DNA from: Clostridia bacterium
GTDB lineage: Bacteria; Bacillota; Clostridia; HGM11327
Assembly (NCBI GenBank): GCA_017935525.1
Contig: JAGBHJ010000009.1
Location: 1-32,786 of the forward strand
Direction: 5' to 3'
DNA: 32,786 nt
The notes below the pieces were generated by a model that did not search any database, was not told where the DNA came from, and saw only the letters and a program-made list of their open reading frames with translations. The position numbers were made by a program, and so were the translations under genes. How positions within the stretch are numbered: the first letter of the stretch is position 1; the number at the start of each line of letters is the position of its first letter. Shown piece after piece: positions 22,521 through 28,695 of the stretch.

Positions 22521-22532
22521 CCCCTTGGGGTC

Positions 22533-22561
22533 TTGTAAAAAACGGGAAAATATGATACAAT
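22533..22561 (+). promoter_or_regulatory. Possible promoter of the TSCPD gene
   Basis: TTGTAA (22533-22538), 17-nt spacer, TACAAT (22556-22561), 33 nt before the TSCPD ATG. Preceding ACCCC-TT-GGGGT (22519-22530) is only a short hairpin, so separation from the upstream gene is unclear. Confidence 0.5.
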
Positions 22562-22594
22562 AACAGCACATAATAATCTACGGAGGAAAGCATT

Positions 22595-22843
22595 ATGATA
22601 TACGAATATAAGACGAGGGGCACCTGCTCCAGAAAAATAATCCTCGATATTGAGGACGGCGTTATCAAGTCCGCGGTGTTTGAGGGCGGCTGCCACGGCA
22701 ACACTCAAGGTATTTCCAAGCTTGTTGAAGGCATGAGGGTGGACGACGTTATTGCCCGCTTGGAGGGCGTTGATTGCAGAGGCAGAGGCACTTCCTGCCC
22801 CGATCAGCTGGCAAAAGCGCTCAAGGAAGCGAAAAATTTATAA
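22595..22843 (+). CDS. TSCPD domain protein (TIGR03905-type)
   Basis: This is a small protein (82 aa) of the TSCPD group, which resembles the C-terminal part of B12-dependent ribonucleotide reductase. The name motif is visible at T66-S-C-P-D70. Cysteines C11, C33, C61 and C68 are spaced as a possible metal or redox site. The segment FEGGCHGNTQGISKLVEGM is typical. Its function is not established. It stands alone, with its own likely promoter, upstream of the rpmG operon. Confidence 0.88.
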   Translation: MIYEYKTRGTCSRKIILDIEDGVIKSAVFEGGCHGNTQGISKLVEGMRVDDVIARLEGVDCRGRGTSCPDQLAKALKEAKNL

Positions 22844-22881
22844 AAAATTCGATTTTTTACGGAAATTTTCAAAAAAACCTC

Positions 22882-22910
22882 TTGACAAAAATCGATTTTT
22901 GTATTAAAAT
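22882..22910 (+). promoter_or_regulatory. Strong promoter of rpmG-secE-nusG-rpl operon
   Basis: TTGACA (22882-22887), 17-nt spacer, TAAAAT (22905-22910). Transcription would begin near 22917, giving a leader of about 130 nt before rpmG. The spacer is almost filled by a 16-bp palindrome (22886-22901). AT-rich upstream sequence (22844-22880) could act as an UP element. Confidence 0.85.
22886..22901 (+). promoter_or_regulatory. 16-bp perfect palindrome inside the rpmG promoter
   Basis: CAAAAATCGATTTTTG is perfectly self-complementary and runs from the last two bases of the -35 into the spacer. A related near-palindrome with TTCGA at its centre lies at 22843-22860, about 43 bp upstream. The layout suits a dimeric repressor. 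No cognate regulator is identifiable. Confidence 0.45.
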
Positions 22911-22987
22911 AAATCAGCGTGATTGTTGACGGCGGAATGCTGTCGGCGGAGCGTACCAAAAAATGAATTTTATCATCAAGACTTTTT

Positions 22988-23015
22988 GGCCGGCCGCGTG
23001 TGCGGTTGCCTTTTT
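22988..23015 (+). terminator. Attenuator-like stem-loop in the rpmG leader
   Basis: GGC (22988-22990) with CCGC (22994-22997) pairs to GCGG (23002-23005) and GCC (23008-23010), a GTGT loop, then five Ts (23011-23015). It lies in the leader, about 30 nt before the rpmG ATG and 18 nt before its AAGGAGG. As a terminator it would switch the whole ribosomal/translocon operon. Function is inferred from shape alone. Confidence 0.45.
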
Positions 23016-23045
23016 GTCGTTTGAGATTTGAAGGAGGTTGTCACA

Positions 23046-23195
23046 ATGAGAGATCAGATCGTTTTGGCATGCACAGAGTGCAAGCAGAGAAACTATACAA
23101 CAACAAAGAACAAGAAGACTCAGACAGGCAGAGTTGAGTTTTCTAAGTATTGCCGTTTTTGCAAGAAGCATACTGTTCACAAAGAGACAAAGTAA
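23046..23195 (+). CDS. rpmG: 50S ribosomal protein L33 (zinc form)
   Basis: L33 (49 aa) sits near the E site. The reading is MRDQIVLACTECKQRNYTTT, then KNKKTQTGRVEFSKYCRFCK and KHTVHKETK. Zinc ligands C9, C12, C36 and C39 are present, so this is the C+ form. AAGGAGG precedes the ATG. Position before secE is standard in Firmicutes. Confidence 0.95.
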   Translation: MRDQIVLACTECKQRNYTTTKNKKTQTGRVEFSKYCRFCKKHTVHKETK

Positions 23196-23211
23196 TCAGT
23201 GAGGAACTATC

Positions 23212-23493
23212 GTGGAAACAGAAAGATTACCTGATATCGACAGAAAGAATATCAGCAAGAAATCAAAGGCCAAGGATAACAAGAAGGCTGATGCAAAGAA
23301 GGACAAGGCAAAGAAGAGTCGCTCCAACTATGCTAAAGAGGTTGTTGCGGAGTTGAAGAAGGTATCCTGGCCCTCAAAGCAGGATGTCGTCAAGTCAACG
23401 GGTGTTGTTGTTGCCATCGTTCTTGCGCTGGGCTTGATCGTCGGCGCGTTTGACTATTTGTTCGGTGCATTGATCGGCCTTATCGTAGGCTGA
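23212..23493 (+). CDS. secE: Protein translocase subunit SecE
   Basis: SecE (93 aa) clamps SecY together in the membrane. The charged N-terminal half (residues 1-35, lysine-rich) precedes the conserved amphipathic EVVAELKKVSWPSKQDVVKS (about residues 43-62) and one membrane helix (about 64-90). It starts at GTG with GAGGA 6 nt upstream. Its partner SecY is in the other cluster of this window (8193). Confidence 0.95.
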   Translation: METERLPDIDRKNISKKSKAKDNKKADAKKDKAKKSRSNYAKEVVAELKKVSWPSKQDVVKSTGVVVAIVLALGLIVGAFDYLFGALIGLIVG

Positions 23494-23507
23494 CAAGGAG
23501 CGTACAA

Positions 23508-24080
23508 ATGGAAGAACAGAACAACACAATGCAGTCTGCGCAGTCCAATGCTCGCTTTACAGACAAGGCTATCCGTTGGTACGTGATCCACACATATTCC
23601 GGTTATGAGAACAAGGTAAAGACATCCATTGAGATGGCGGTGGAAAACCGTAACCTCCACGACAAGATCGTTGAGGTGCACATTCCCCTGGAGGATGCCA
23701 TTGAGATCGTAAACGGCAAGCAAAAGGAAGTAAAGAGGAAGACATTCCCCGGTTACGTTTTTGTTAAGATGGTTCACGATGACGAAACGTGGAACGTAGT
23801 GCGCTACATCAAGGGCGTTACGGGCTACGTAGGTGGAGATAACGAGCCTGTGCCGTTGTCCACAGAGGAGATCATCAAGCTGGGCATCGAAGAGGTGCAG
23901 ATCGATATTGACATTTCCGTAGGTGATAATGTCAAGATACTGGCTGGTCCCCTGGAGGGCTTTATCGGTACTGTGAGAGAGATCTCCCAGGACAAGCAGA
24001 AGATAAAGGCTGACGTACAGATGTTCGGAAGAACTATGCAGGTCGACCTGAAATCAAATCAGATTCATAAGGCGGATTGA
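23508..24080 (+). CDS. nusG: Transcription termination/antitermination factor NusG
   Basis: NusG (190 aa) binds RNA polymerase to affect pausing and elongation. The NGN domain runs from WYVIHTYSGYENKVKTSIEM (about residues 24-43) through KRKTFPGYVFVKM. The C-terminal KOW domain is at about 135-185 (VGDNVKILAGPLEGFIGTVR). A short disordered N-terminus precedes it. CAAGGAG is the ribosome site. It is followed by a 79-nt structured gap before rplK. Confidence 0.97.
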   Translation: MEEQNNTMQSAQSNARFTDKAIRWYVIHTYSGYENKVKTSIEMAVENRNLHDKIVEVHIPLEDAIEIVNGKQKEVKRKTFPGYVFVKMVHDDETWNVVRYIKGVTGYVGGDNEPVPLSTEEIIKLGIEEVQIDIDISVGDNVKILAGPLEGFIGTVREISQDKQKIKADVQMFGRTMQVDLKSNQIHKAD

Positions 24081-24105
24081 TAAGATCCGAATTTGAATAT
24101 CCGTA

Positions 24106-24141
24106 TGTGTGTCGGAAACACACACAGCCCTGCAAGGCTGT
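24106..24141 (+). promoter_or_regulatory. Tandem hairpins in the rplK leader
   Basis: TGTGTGT (24106-24112) pairs with ACACACA (24118-24124), loop CGGAA, a perfect 7-bp stem. ACAGCC (24124-24129) pairs with GGCTGT (24136-24141), loop CTGCAA. The second stem ends just before the AAAAAAGGAGG of rplK. No T-run follows, so these are not terminators. The two may control translation, but they do not carry the GTGGGAG/CTTGA signature of the L1 site, which lies further down. Confidence 0.5.
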
Positions 24142-24159
24142 AAAAAAGGAGGAAAACTT

Positions 24160-24585
24160 ATGGCAAAGAAGATCATCGCTAAGGTTAAGCTTCAATTGCC
24201 TGCCGGAAAAGCAATGCCCAGCCCGCCGGTTGGACCTGCACTCGGACCTCACGGTGTTAACGCTCCTGAGTTCTGTAAGCAGTTTAATGCTAAGACTCAG
24301 CCCCAGATGGGTTATGTGCTCCCTGTAATCATTACGATCTACCAGGACAGAACATATACATTCATCACAAAGACACCGCCGGCAGCAGATTTGCTTAAGA
24401 AGGCAGCCAACATCACAGCAGGCTCTGCAAAGCCCAACAGTGACAAGGTTGGTAAGGTAACAAAAGAGCAGATTCGTGAAATTGCTAAGATGAAGATGGA
24501 AGATCTCAACGCAGCAAGCGAAGAAGCAGCAATGAGCATGATTGCAGGTTCTGCAAGAAGCATGGGAATTACAGTTATCGACTGA
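24160..24585 (+). CDS. rplK: 50S ribosomal protein L11
   Basis: L11 (141 aa) forms the GTPase-associated centre and is required for the stringent response. The N-terminal KLQLPAGKAMPSPPVGPALG and PHGVNAPEFCKQFNAKT, and the RNA-binding C-terminal domain ending in SMGITVID, are canonical. I chose ATG 24160 because AAGGAGG is 7 nt upstream and the length is exactly family-standard. An in-frame ATG at 24109 would add 17 residues and would read through the leader hairpins. Confidence 0.97.
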   Translation: MAKKIIAKVKLQLPAGKAMPSPPVGPALGPHGVNAPEFCKQFNAKTQPQMGYVLPVIITIYQDRTYTFITKTPPAADLLKKAANITAGSAKPNSDKVGKVTKEQIREIAKMKMEDLNAASEEAAMSMIAGSARSMGITVID

Positions 24586-24607
24586 TTCTCAAAACAAAAA
24601 TTTTGAC

Positions 24608-24660
24608 GTGCACCAATGATGCACAATGTGGGAGACGTGGACAACACGTTGCTTGACCAC
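24608..24660 (+). promoter_or_regulatory. L1-binding-site mimic between rplK and rplA
   Basis: The rplK-rplA gap holds GTGG (24628-24631), GAG, a 5-bp stem ACGTG/CACGT with loop GACAA (24635-24649), then TGCTTGA and CCAC (24657-24660). GTGG pairs with CCAC around an asymmetric internal loop. The parts GTGGGAG and CTTGA-CCAC resemble the L1 site of 23S rRNA, from memory GGUGGGAG and CUUGAAAUACCAC. A separate 5-bp hairpin (24608-24624) precedes it. The stem ends right at the AAGGAGG of rplA, so L1 binding would block translation. Confidence 0.72.
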
Positions 24661-24671
24661 AAGGAGGTAAT

Positions 24672-25358
24672 ATGAAAGTAACAAAGAGATTTGGCGCCGC
24701 ACAGAAGCTCATCGACACAACAAAGAGCTACGGCGTTGAAGAAGCAATGGCGCTGGTAAAGCAGACAGCTACTGCCAAGTTCGATGAGACTATCGAAGTT
24801 TCCATCAGATTGGGCGTTGACCCCCGTCACGCTGACCAGATGGTTAGAGGCGTTGTAGTTCTCCCCAACGGCACAGGTAAGACTCAGAGAGTTCTTGTTT
24901 TTGCTAAGGGCGACAAGGCAACAGAGGCGCAGAATGCAGGTGCAGATTTTGTTGGCGGCGAGGAGCTGGTTGACAAGATCCTCAAGGAAAACTTCTTTGA
25001 TTTCGATGTTTGCGTAGCAACACCGGACATGATGAGATTCCTTGGTAGATTAGGTAAGGTTTTGGGACCTAAGGGCTTGATGCCTAACCCCAAGTCCGGT
25101 ACGGTTACAACAGAGATCGCTAACGCAGTTAGTGAGATCAAGGCCGGTAAGGTAGAGTACAGAGTTGACAAGACAGCTATCATCCACGTTCCCGTTGGTA
25201 AGGCTTCATTCGAGGCTGAAAAGTTGGTTGAGAACTTCAACACTCTGATCAATGCCGTTATTAAGGCTAAGCCGTCCTCTGCAAAGGGTACCTACATTAA
25301 GAGTGTTGTGCTCTCCAGCACAATGGGCCCCGGTATCAAGATGGTAACAACATTTTGA
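24672..25358 (+). CDS. rplA: 50S ribosomal protein L1
   Basis: L1 (228 aa) forms the mobile stalk that moves the deacylated tRNA out of the E site. The sequence contains DETIEVSIRLGVDPRHADQM (about residues 38-57), GRLGKVLGPKGLMPNPKSGT and the final KSVVLSSTMGPGIKMVTTF. In many bacteria it represses its own operon, and the stem just upstream fits this. AAGGAGG precedes the ATG. Confidence 0.97.
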   Translation: MKVTKRFGAAQKLIDTTKSYGVEEAMALVKQTATAKFDETIEVSIRLGVDPRHADQMVRGVVVLPNGTGKTQRVLVFAKGDKATEAQNAGADFVGGEELVDKILKENFFDFDVCVATPDMMRFLGRLGKVLGPKGLMPNPKSGTVTTEIANAVSEIKAGKVEYRVDKTAIIHVPVGKASFEAEKLVENFNTLINAVIKAKPSSAKGTYIKSVVLSSTMGPGIKMVTTF

Positions 25359-25394
25359 TCCACGGTGTCAATATAATATAAAAATTTAATAAGA

Positions 25395-25494
25395 AAGCAG
25401 CTTACCAAAGACAGCAGGTTCGCGACGCTTGTCGCCGCGAGTAAATGGCATACGGCCTGCCGAGGTGTTGATATATACTTAATTGGATATACAG
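25395..25494 (+). promoter_or_regulatory. L10 leader RNA (ribosomal protein leader)
   Basis: This 208-nt rplA-rplJ gap carries the parts of the known L10 leader. GCAGG (25414-25418) pairs with CCTGC (25456-25460), enclosing a GCGAC-GCTT-GTCGC hairpin (25422-25435). CGAGGTG follows at 25461. ACCAAAGACAGCAGG and CCTGCCGAGGTG match the family consensus from memory. CGAGG and ATATAT (25461-25476) can pair with ATATAC-AG-CCTCG (25487-25499), an antiterminator that excludes the terminator. L10-L12 binding would favour termination. A TATAAT at 25372 has no convincing -35. Confidence 0.8.
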
Positions 25495-25527
25495 CCTCGT
25501 GCGTCTCGTTATGCGCGAGGTTTTTTT
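25495..25527 (+). terminator. Attenuator terminator of the L10 leader
   Basis: CCTCGTGCG (25495-25503) pairs with TGCGCGAGG (25512-25520), nine pairs with two wobbles and an 8-nt loop, followed by seven Ts (25521-25527). It lies 40 nt upstream of the rplJ start codon. Its 5' arm is shared with the antiterminator of the L10 leader. Confidence 0.85.
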
Positions 25528-25566
25528 ATGGCAAGTTTGCTTTACGAAACCCTAATGGAGGTTATT

Positions 25567-26085
25567 GTGAGTAGTAATTTGGACGCAAAGAAGGTTGTGG
25601 TTGAAGAGATCGTTTCCAAGATGCGTGAAGCTAAGAGCGTTATCTTCTTTGACTACATCGGTATTAACGTTGAACAGGCAACTCAGATGAGAAAGGCTTT
25701 CCGTGAGAACGGTGTTGAGTGTAAGGTTTACAAGAACACTCTCATTAAGCTGGCTGCAAAAGAGTGCGGTTACGACGAGAAGGTAAACGACGTACTCAGC
25801 GGCTCCACAGCAATTGCATTCGGTATGAACGATCCGGTTGCACCTGCTAAAGTAGCAGCTAAGTGTGTTGAAGATTTTAAGAAGATGGAATTGAAGGCAG
25901 GCGTTGTAGACGGCGAGTACTACGACAAGGCAATGGTAGAGAAGCTTGCAACGATTCCTTCAAAGGAAGAACTTATTGCAAAGATGCTCGGCAGCATGAT
26001 GGCTCCTTTGTCAGGTATGGCAAGAGTATTGAATGCTATCGCAGAGAGCAAGGGTGGCGCAGCAACAGAAGCAGCTGCAGAATAA
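25567..26085 (+). CDS. rplJ: 50S ribosomal protein L10
   Basis: L10 (172 aa) anchors the L7/L12 dimers in the stalk. SSNLDAKKVVVEEIVSKMRE, VIFFDYIGINVEQATQMRKA, KVYKNTLIKLAAKE and the C-terminal helix that holds L12 are all there, ending in an alanine-rich tail. I chose GTG 25567, since GGAGG is 5 nt upstream. An upstream ATG frame would translate the attenuator itself and is rejected. It is the presumed repressor of its own leader. Confidence 0.96.
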   Translation: MSSNLDAKKVVVEEIVSKMREAKSVIFFDYIGINVEQATQMRKAFRENGVECKVYKNTLIKLAAKECGYDEKVNDVLSGSTAIAFGMNDPVAPAKVAAKCVEDFKKMELKAGVVDGEYYDKAMVEKLATIPSKEELIAKMLGSMMAPLSGMARVLNAIAESKGGAATEAAAE

Positions 26086-26114
26086 TATTATAAATAGAAA
26101 GTGAGATTGTAACA

Positions 26115-26480
26115 ATGGATAAGATGGAAATTTTGGAAGCTATTAAGAGCATGACAATTTTGGAATTGGCAGATTTGGTTAAGGCACTCGAGGACGAGTT
26201 CGGTGTAAGCGCAGCAGCTCCCGTAGCAGTTGCAGGTGGTGCAGCAGCAGCTCCCGCTGAGGAGGAGAAGACAGAGTTCACAGTAGTTCTTGCTGACGCA
26301 GGCGCTGAGAAGATCAAGGTTATCAAGGCAGTTCGTGACCTCACAGGTCTCGGCCTCAAGGAAGCTAAGGCTCTTGTTGACGGTGCTCCTTCCACAATCA
26401 AGGAAGACGTTCCGAAGGCTGACGCTGAGAACATGAAGAAGACACTCGAAGAAGTTGGCGCAAAGGTTGAGATCAAGTAA
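26115..26480 (+). CDS. rplL: 50S ribosomal protein L7/L12
   Basis: L7/L12 (121 aa) is the stalk protein that recruits translation GTPases. The N-terminal dimerisation domain (residues 1-35), the alanine-rich hinge (about residues 37-53, with AAAPVAVAGGAAAAPAEE) and the C-terminal domain (KTEFTVVLADAGAEKIKVIK through GLGLKEAKALVDGAPS) are all complete. It ends this operon: terminators follow, with no rpoB. Confidence 0.98.
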   Translation: MDKMEILEAIKSMTILELADLVKALEDEFGVSAAAPVAVAGGAAAAPAEEEKTEFTVVLADAGAEKIKVIKAVRDLTGLGLKEAKALVDGAPSTIKEDVPKADAENMKKTLEEVGAKVEIK

Positions 26481-26504
26481 TTTCAGATTGCATAGACTTT
26501 TTTG

Positions 26505-26537
26505 GACCTGTCCCTGTGGGCAGGTCTTCTTTTTTTA
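26505..26537 (+). terminator. Intrinsic terminator after rplL
   Basis: GACCTG (26505-26510) pairs with CAGGTC (26521-26526), with an inner TCC/GGG extension around CTGT, then TTC and seven Ts. It lies 25 nt past the rplL stop. Confidence 0.85.
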
Positions 26538-26588
26538 TATAAAAAGCGGCACGACCGGGACTTGAAGGACATAGAGCTTAAAAAACAA

Positions 26589-26627
26589 CAGCGGAGAATG
26601 AACTTCATTCTCCGCTGGATTTTTTAT
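26589..26627. terminator. Bidirectional terminator between rplL and thrC
   Basis: CAGCGGAGAATG (26589-26600) and CATTCTCCGCTG (26606-26617) form a perfect 12-bp stem with loop AACTT. GATTTTTT follows on the + strand, and TTGTTTTTT on the - strand, so both convergent transcripts can end here. It lies 8 nt beyond the thrC stop when its T-run is counted. It is a second terminator for the rplL side. Confidence 0.85.
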
Positions 26628-26634
26628 CTGATGT

Positions 26635-28131
26635 TCACACACCCAAGCTTTCCATCACAAAGTCCGCCATTTTGTCCTTTTCCTTGACGGTTTTGTGGAG
26701 GATGGGCTTGCTCTTAAGGTTGGCAAGGGATGAGGGGATGGCAACTCCCGTCTTTGCGTTCAGGTCCTCCATGATAGCGTACTCGTCGGCAAGTGCTGCT
26801 GCGGCGTCGTCACCAAAGATGGCGCTGTAAACGCTGTTGGAGAACTTGTAGGGGCTGGCGGTGGAAAGTACCACCGTGGGTGTCGTGTCGCCCGTGGTTG
26901 CCTTGTATTCGTCCACAACGGTCAGCGCAACTGCTGTGTGGGTGTCGGCAACGTAGCCTGTCCGGTCAAAATACTTCTTGATGGTCTTTTTTGCGGCGGC
27001 GCTGTCAGCATAGCCTGCGGCAAATTCGTCCTTGATGGTGTCCAGCATAAAGTCGGGCACGGTGTATTCGCCCTTTGTGGCAAGGTCGCTCATCAGCTGT
27101 GCAACAAGGGCGTTGTCCTTGCCGCTTGCGTAGTACAGCAGTCTTTCCAGATTGCTGGAAACGAGAATATCCATGGAGGGGGAGATGGTCTTTGCCAGGT
27201 CGCGCTTTTTGTTGTAAACGCCCGTGTTTATAAAGTCGTAAAGCACGTTGTTCTCGTTGGATGCGCATATAAGCTTGCCAACGGGGAGCCCCATCATCTT
27301 TGCGTATCTGCCTGCAAGTATGTCGCCAAAATTGCCCGTGGGCACTGCAAAGTTTACCTTGTCGCCCAGAGTGATCCTGCCGTCATCAATGAGCTTTTTG
27401 TATGCGTAGAAGTAGTACACCACCTGGGGTGCCAGTCTGCCCACGTTAATGGAGTTGGCAGATGAGAAATCCATACCCTTTTCCAACAGGGTATTCTTTA
27501 TATTGACGTCGGAGAATATAATCTTGACGCCTGTCTGCGTGTCGTCAAAATTGCCGTTAATGCCGCAAACGTATGTGTTGTTGCCCTCCTGGGTGGTCAT
27601 CTGCGCCTTCTGCACGGTACTTACGCCGTCGTTGGGGAAGAATACGATGATCTTGGTGCCCTCAACGTCACGGAAACCCTCCAGCGCAGCCTTGCCCGTG
27701 TCGCCCGATGTGGCTGTGAGAATAACTGTCTGCTGAGAGTCGTTATTCAGCCTCTTGGACGCCGTTACAAGCTGCGGGAGCATCTGCAGGGCAACGTCCT
27801 TAAAGGCGCACGTGGGGCCGTGGAACAGCTCCAGAATGATGCTGTCGCCTGCGTATGCGATGGGCGTTACCTCGTCGGTGTCAAATTTGCCGACGTACGC
27901 ATTTTTTACGCACTGCTTCATAACGTCGGCGGGATAGTCGGGCAAAAGCTTGCCCAGAACATATTCAGCCATTTCGATATATGACATGGTGATGATCTTA
28001 TTGATGTCTATGGATATATTCTCCAGATCACGCATTACAAACAGACCGCCGTCGGGAGCCAGACCGTTGAGCACCGCCTTGGAGGGTGTTGTGGTGATGT
28101 TTTTATTTCTTGTGCTTTCGTAGATGTTCAT
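26635..28131 (-). CDS. thrC: Threonine synthase
   Basis: This PLP enzyme (498 aa) converts O-phosphohomoserine to threonine. The long class is recognisable from MNIYESTRNKNITTTPSKAV, then GPTCAFKDVALQMLPQL with the PLP lysine K111. ATSGDTGKAALEG binds the cofactor phosphate region. NSINVGRLAPQVVYYFYAY and FAVPTGNFGDILAGRYAKMM also fit the family. The Shine-Dalgarno AAAGGA is about 10 nt before the ATG. It converges on rplL. The leader is about 50 nt, too short for a threonine T-box, so regulation of that kind is not shown. Confidence 0.97.
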   Translation of the reverse strand: MNIYESTRNKNITTTPSKAVLNGLAPDGGLFVMRDLENISIDINKIITMSYIEMAEYVLGKLLPDYPADVMKQCVKNAYVGKFDTDEVTPIAYAGDSIILELFHGPTCAFKDVALQMLPQLVTASKRLNNDSQQTVILTATSGDTGKAALEGFRDVEGTKIIVFFPNDGVSTVQKAQMTTQEGNNTYVCGINGNFDDTQTGVKIIFSDVNIKNTLLEKGMDFSSANSINVGRLAPQVVYYFYAYKKLIDDGRITLGDKVNFAVPTGNFGDILAGRYAKMMGLPVGKLICASNENNVLYDFINTGVYNKKRDLAKTISPSMDILVSSNLERLLYYASGKDNALVAQLMSDLATKGEYTVPDFMLDTIKDEFAAGYADSAAAKKTIKKYFDRTGYVADTHTAVALTVVDEYKATTGDTTPTVVLSTASPYKFSNSVYSAIFGDDAAAALADEYAIMEDLNAKTGVAIPSSLANLKSKPILHKTVKEKDKMADFVMESLGV

Positions 28132-28151
28132 TTCAAAAGCGTCCTTTCGCA

Positions 28152-28169
28152 GGAAATATAACTATTTCC
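28152..28169 (-). promoter_or_regulatory. Hairpin in the thrC 5' leader
   Basis: On the minus strand GGAAATA-GTTA-TATTTCC is a perfect 7-bp stem and 4-nt loop, about 20 nt upstream of the thrC ATG and just before its ribosome site. Its 3' arm is near AAAGGA. It could modulate translation or stability. Confidence 0.4.
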
Positions 28170-28192
28170 CCTTATATTTTATGTACTTGTAT

Positions 28193-28221
28193 ATTATACA
28201 CCATTATCAGCAAAATTTCAA
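28193..28221 (-). promoter_or_regulatory. Sigma-A promoter of thrC
   Basis: On the minus strand, TTGAAA (28221-28216), 17-nt spacer, TATAAT (28198-28193). The transcript would start near 28186 and carry a leader of about 55 nt. The -10 context (ATGGTGTATAAT) is the same as that of the lipoprotein promoter at 28652. Confidence 0.75.
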
Positions 28222-28292
28222 GAGATAACACGTGTGTAAGCCGAGGATATTTTGCTGAATGGGGCAATTTCCTTTTCTCTTTGAGGCTACAC

Positions 28293-28320
28293 CTTGGCTC
28301 TCCCTCCGGGAAAGAGGGCA
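28293..28320 (+). repeat. 28-bp direct repeat, copy 1
   Basis: This 28-bp unit begins CTTGGCTCTCCCTCCGGG and ends AAGAGGGCA. It is identical to the copy at 28501-28528. CCCTC and GAGGG inside it can form a short hairpin. The stretch 28222-28690 has no gene and holds this pair plus a REP-like unit. I see no transposase, and two copies are far too few for a CRISPR. Confidence 0.85.
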
Positions 28321-28430
28321 TAACAGAGCGAACGCCCCATCGGTCGTCTGTATCAATTGGAGGAATGTGCCCGGGTATTTTGGACAGTCGAGGACGCCGG
28401 TTCCTGCAGACCTCAAGGGTGGGGATGTAA

Positions 28431-28481
28431 CACCTCATCCGTCAGCCTGCAGCTGACACCTTCTCCTTATTAGGAGAAGGC
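28431..28481 (+). repeat. REP-like element with two nested palindromes
   Basis: GTCAGC (28441-28446) pairs with GCTGAC (28452-28457) around CTGCA. CCTTCTCCT (28459-28467) pairs with AGGAGAAGG (28472-28480) around TATT. The CACCTCATCC lead-in with two adjacent stem-loops resembles a dispersed repeat I recall from Clostridia genomes. It lies between the two 28-bp repeats. Confidence 0.65.
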
Positions 28482-28500
28482 ATGGGTGCGGCGGTTCTTT

Positions 28501-28528
28501 CTTGGCTCTCCCTCCGGGAAAGAGGGCA
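28501..28528 (+). repeat. 28-bp direct repeat, copy 2
   Basis: This is identical in all 28 bases to 28293-28320, in the same orientation, 208 bp apart start to start. The pair brackets the REP-like unit. Downstream (28529-28630) I see no gene, only degenerate CTCCCTCA-type sequence. Confidence 0.85.
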
Positions 28529-28634
28529 GAAAACATTCTCCCTCAGTCTTTTGCTTCATAAGATCCGGCTCCCTCAACAGAGAAAGCCATTTGTAATTCC
28601 CGCAGGGTGTAGTGGGGTGATTGATAAAAATAAA

Positions 28635-28663
28635 TTGAAAATTTACCGCACATGGTGTATAAT
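28635..28663 (+). promoter_or_regulatory. Sigma-A promoter of the lipoprotein gene
   Basis: TTGAAA (28635-28640), 17-nt spacer, TATAAT (28658-28663). The start codon is 33 nt beyond the -10, with AAAGGAG in between. ATGGTGTATAAT is shared with the thrC promoter. Confidence 0.8.
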
Positions 28664-28695
28664 ATAATTACAGACTGCCGGAAAGGAGAAAAAAC

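Noticed and set aside
24109..24159. Upstream ATG extending L11
   Set aside because: It lies in the leader hairpins, lacks a ribosome site and gives a protein 17 residues too long.
25483..25566. Upstream ATG extending L10 by about 28 residues
   Set aside because: It would translate the attenuator hairpin and its T-run, and the added sequence matches no L10. GTG 25567 has a good Shine-Dalgarno.
28132..28192. Threonine T-box leader of thrC
   Set aside because: The leader is about 55 nt with one simple hairpin and no terminator or T-box sequence.
28293..28528. CRISPR array from the two 28-bp repeats
   Set aside because: Only two copies exist, 180 bp apart, with a hairpin element between them and no cas genes.
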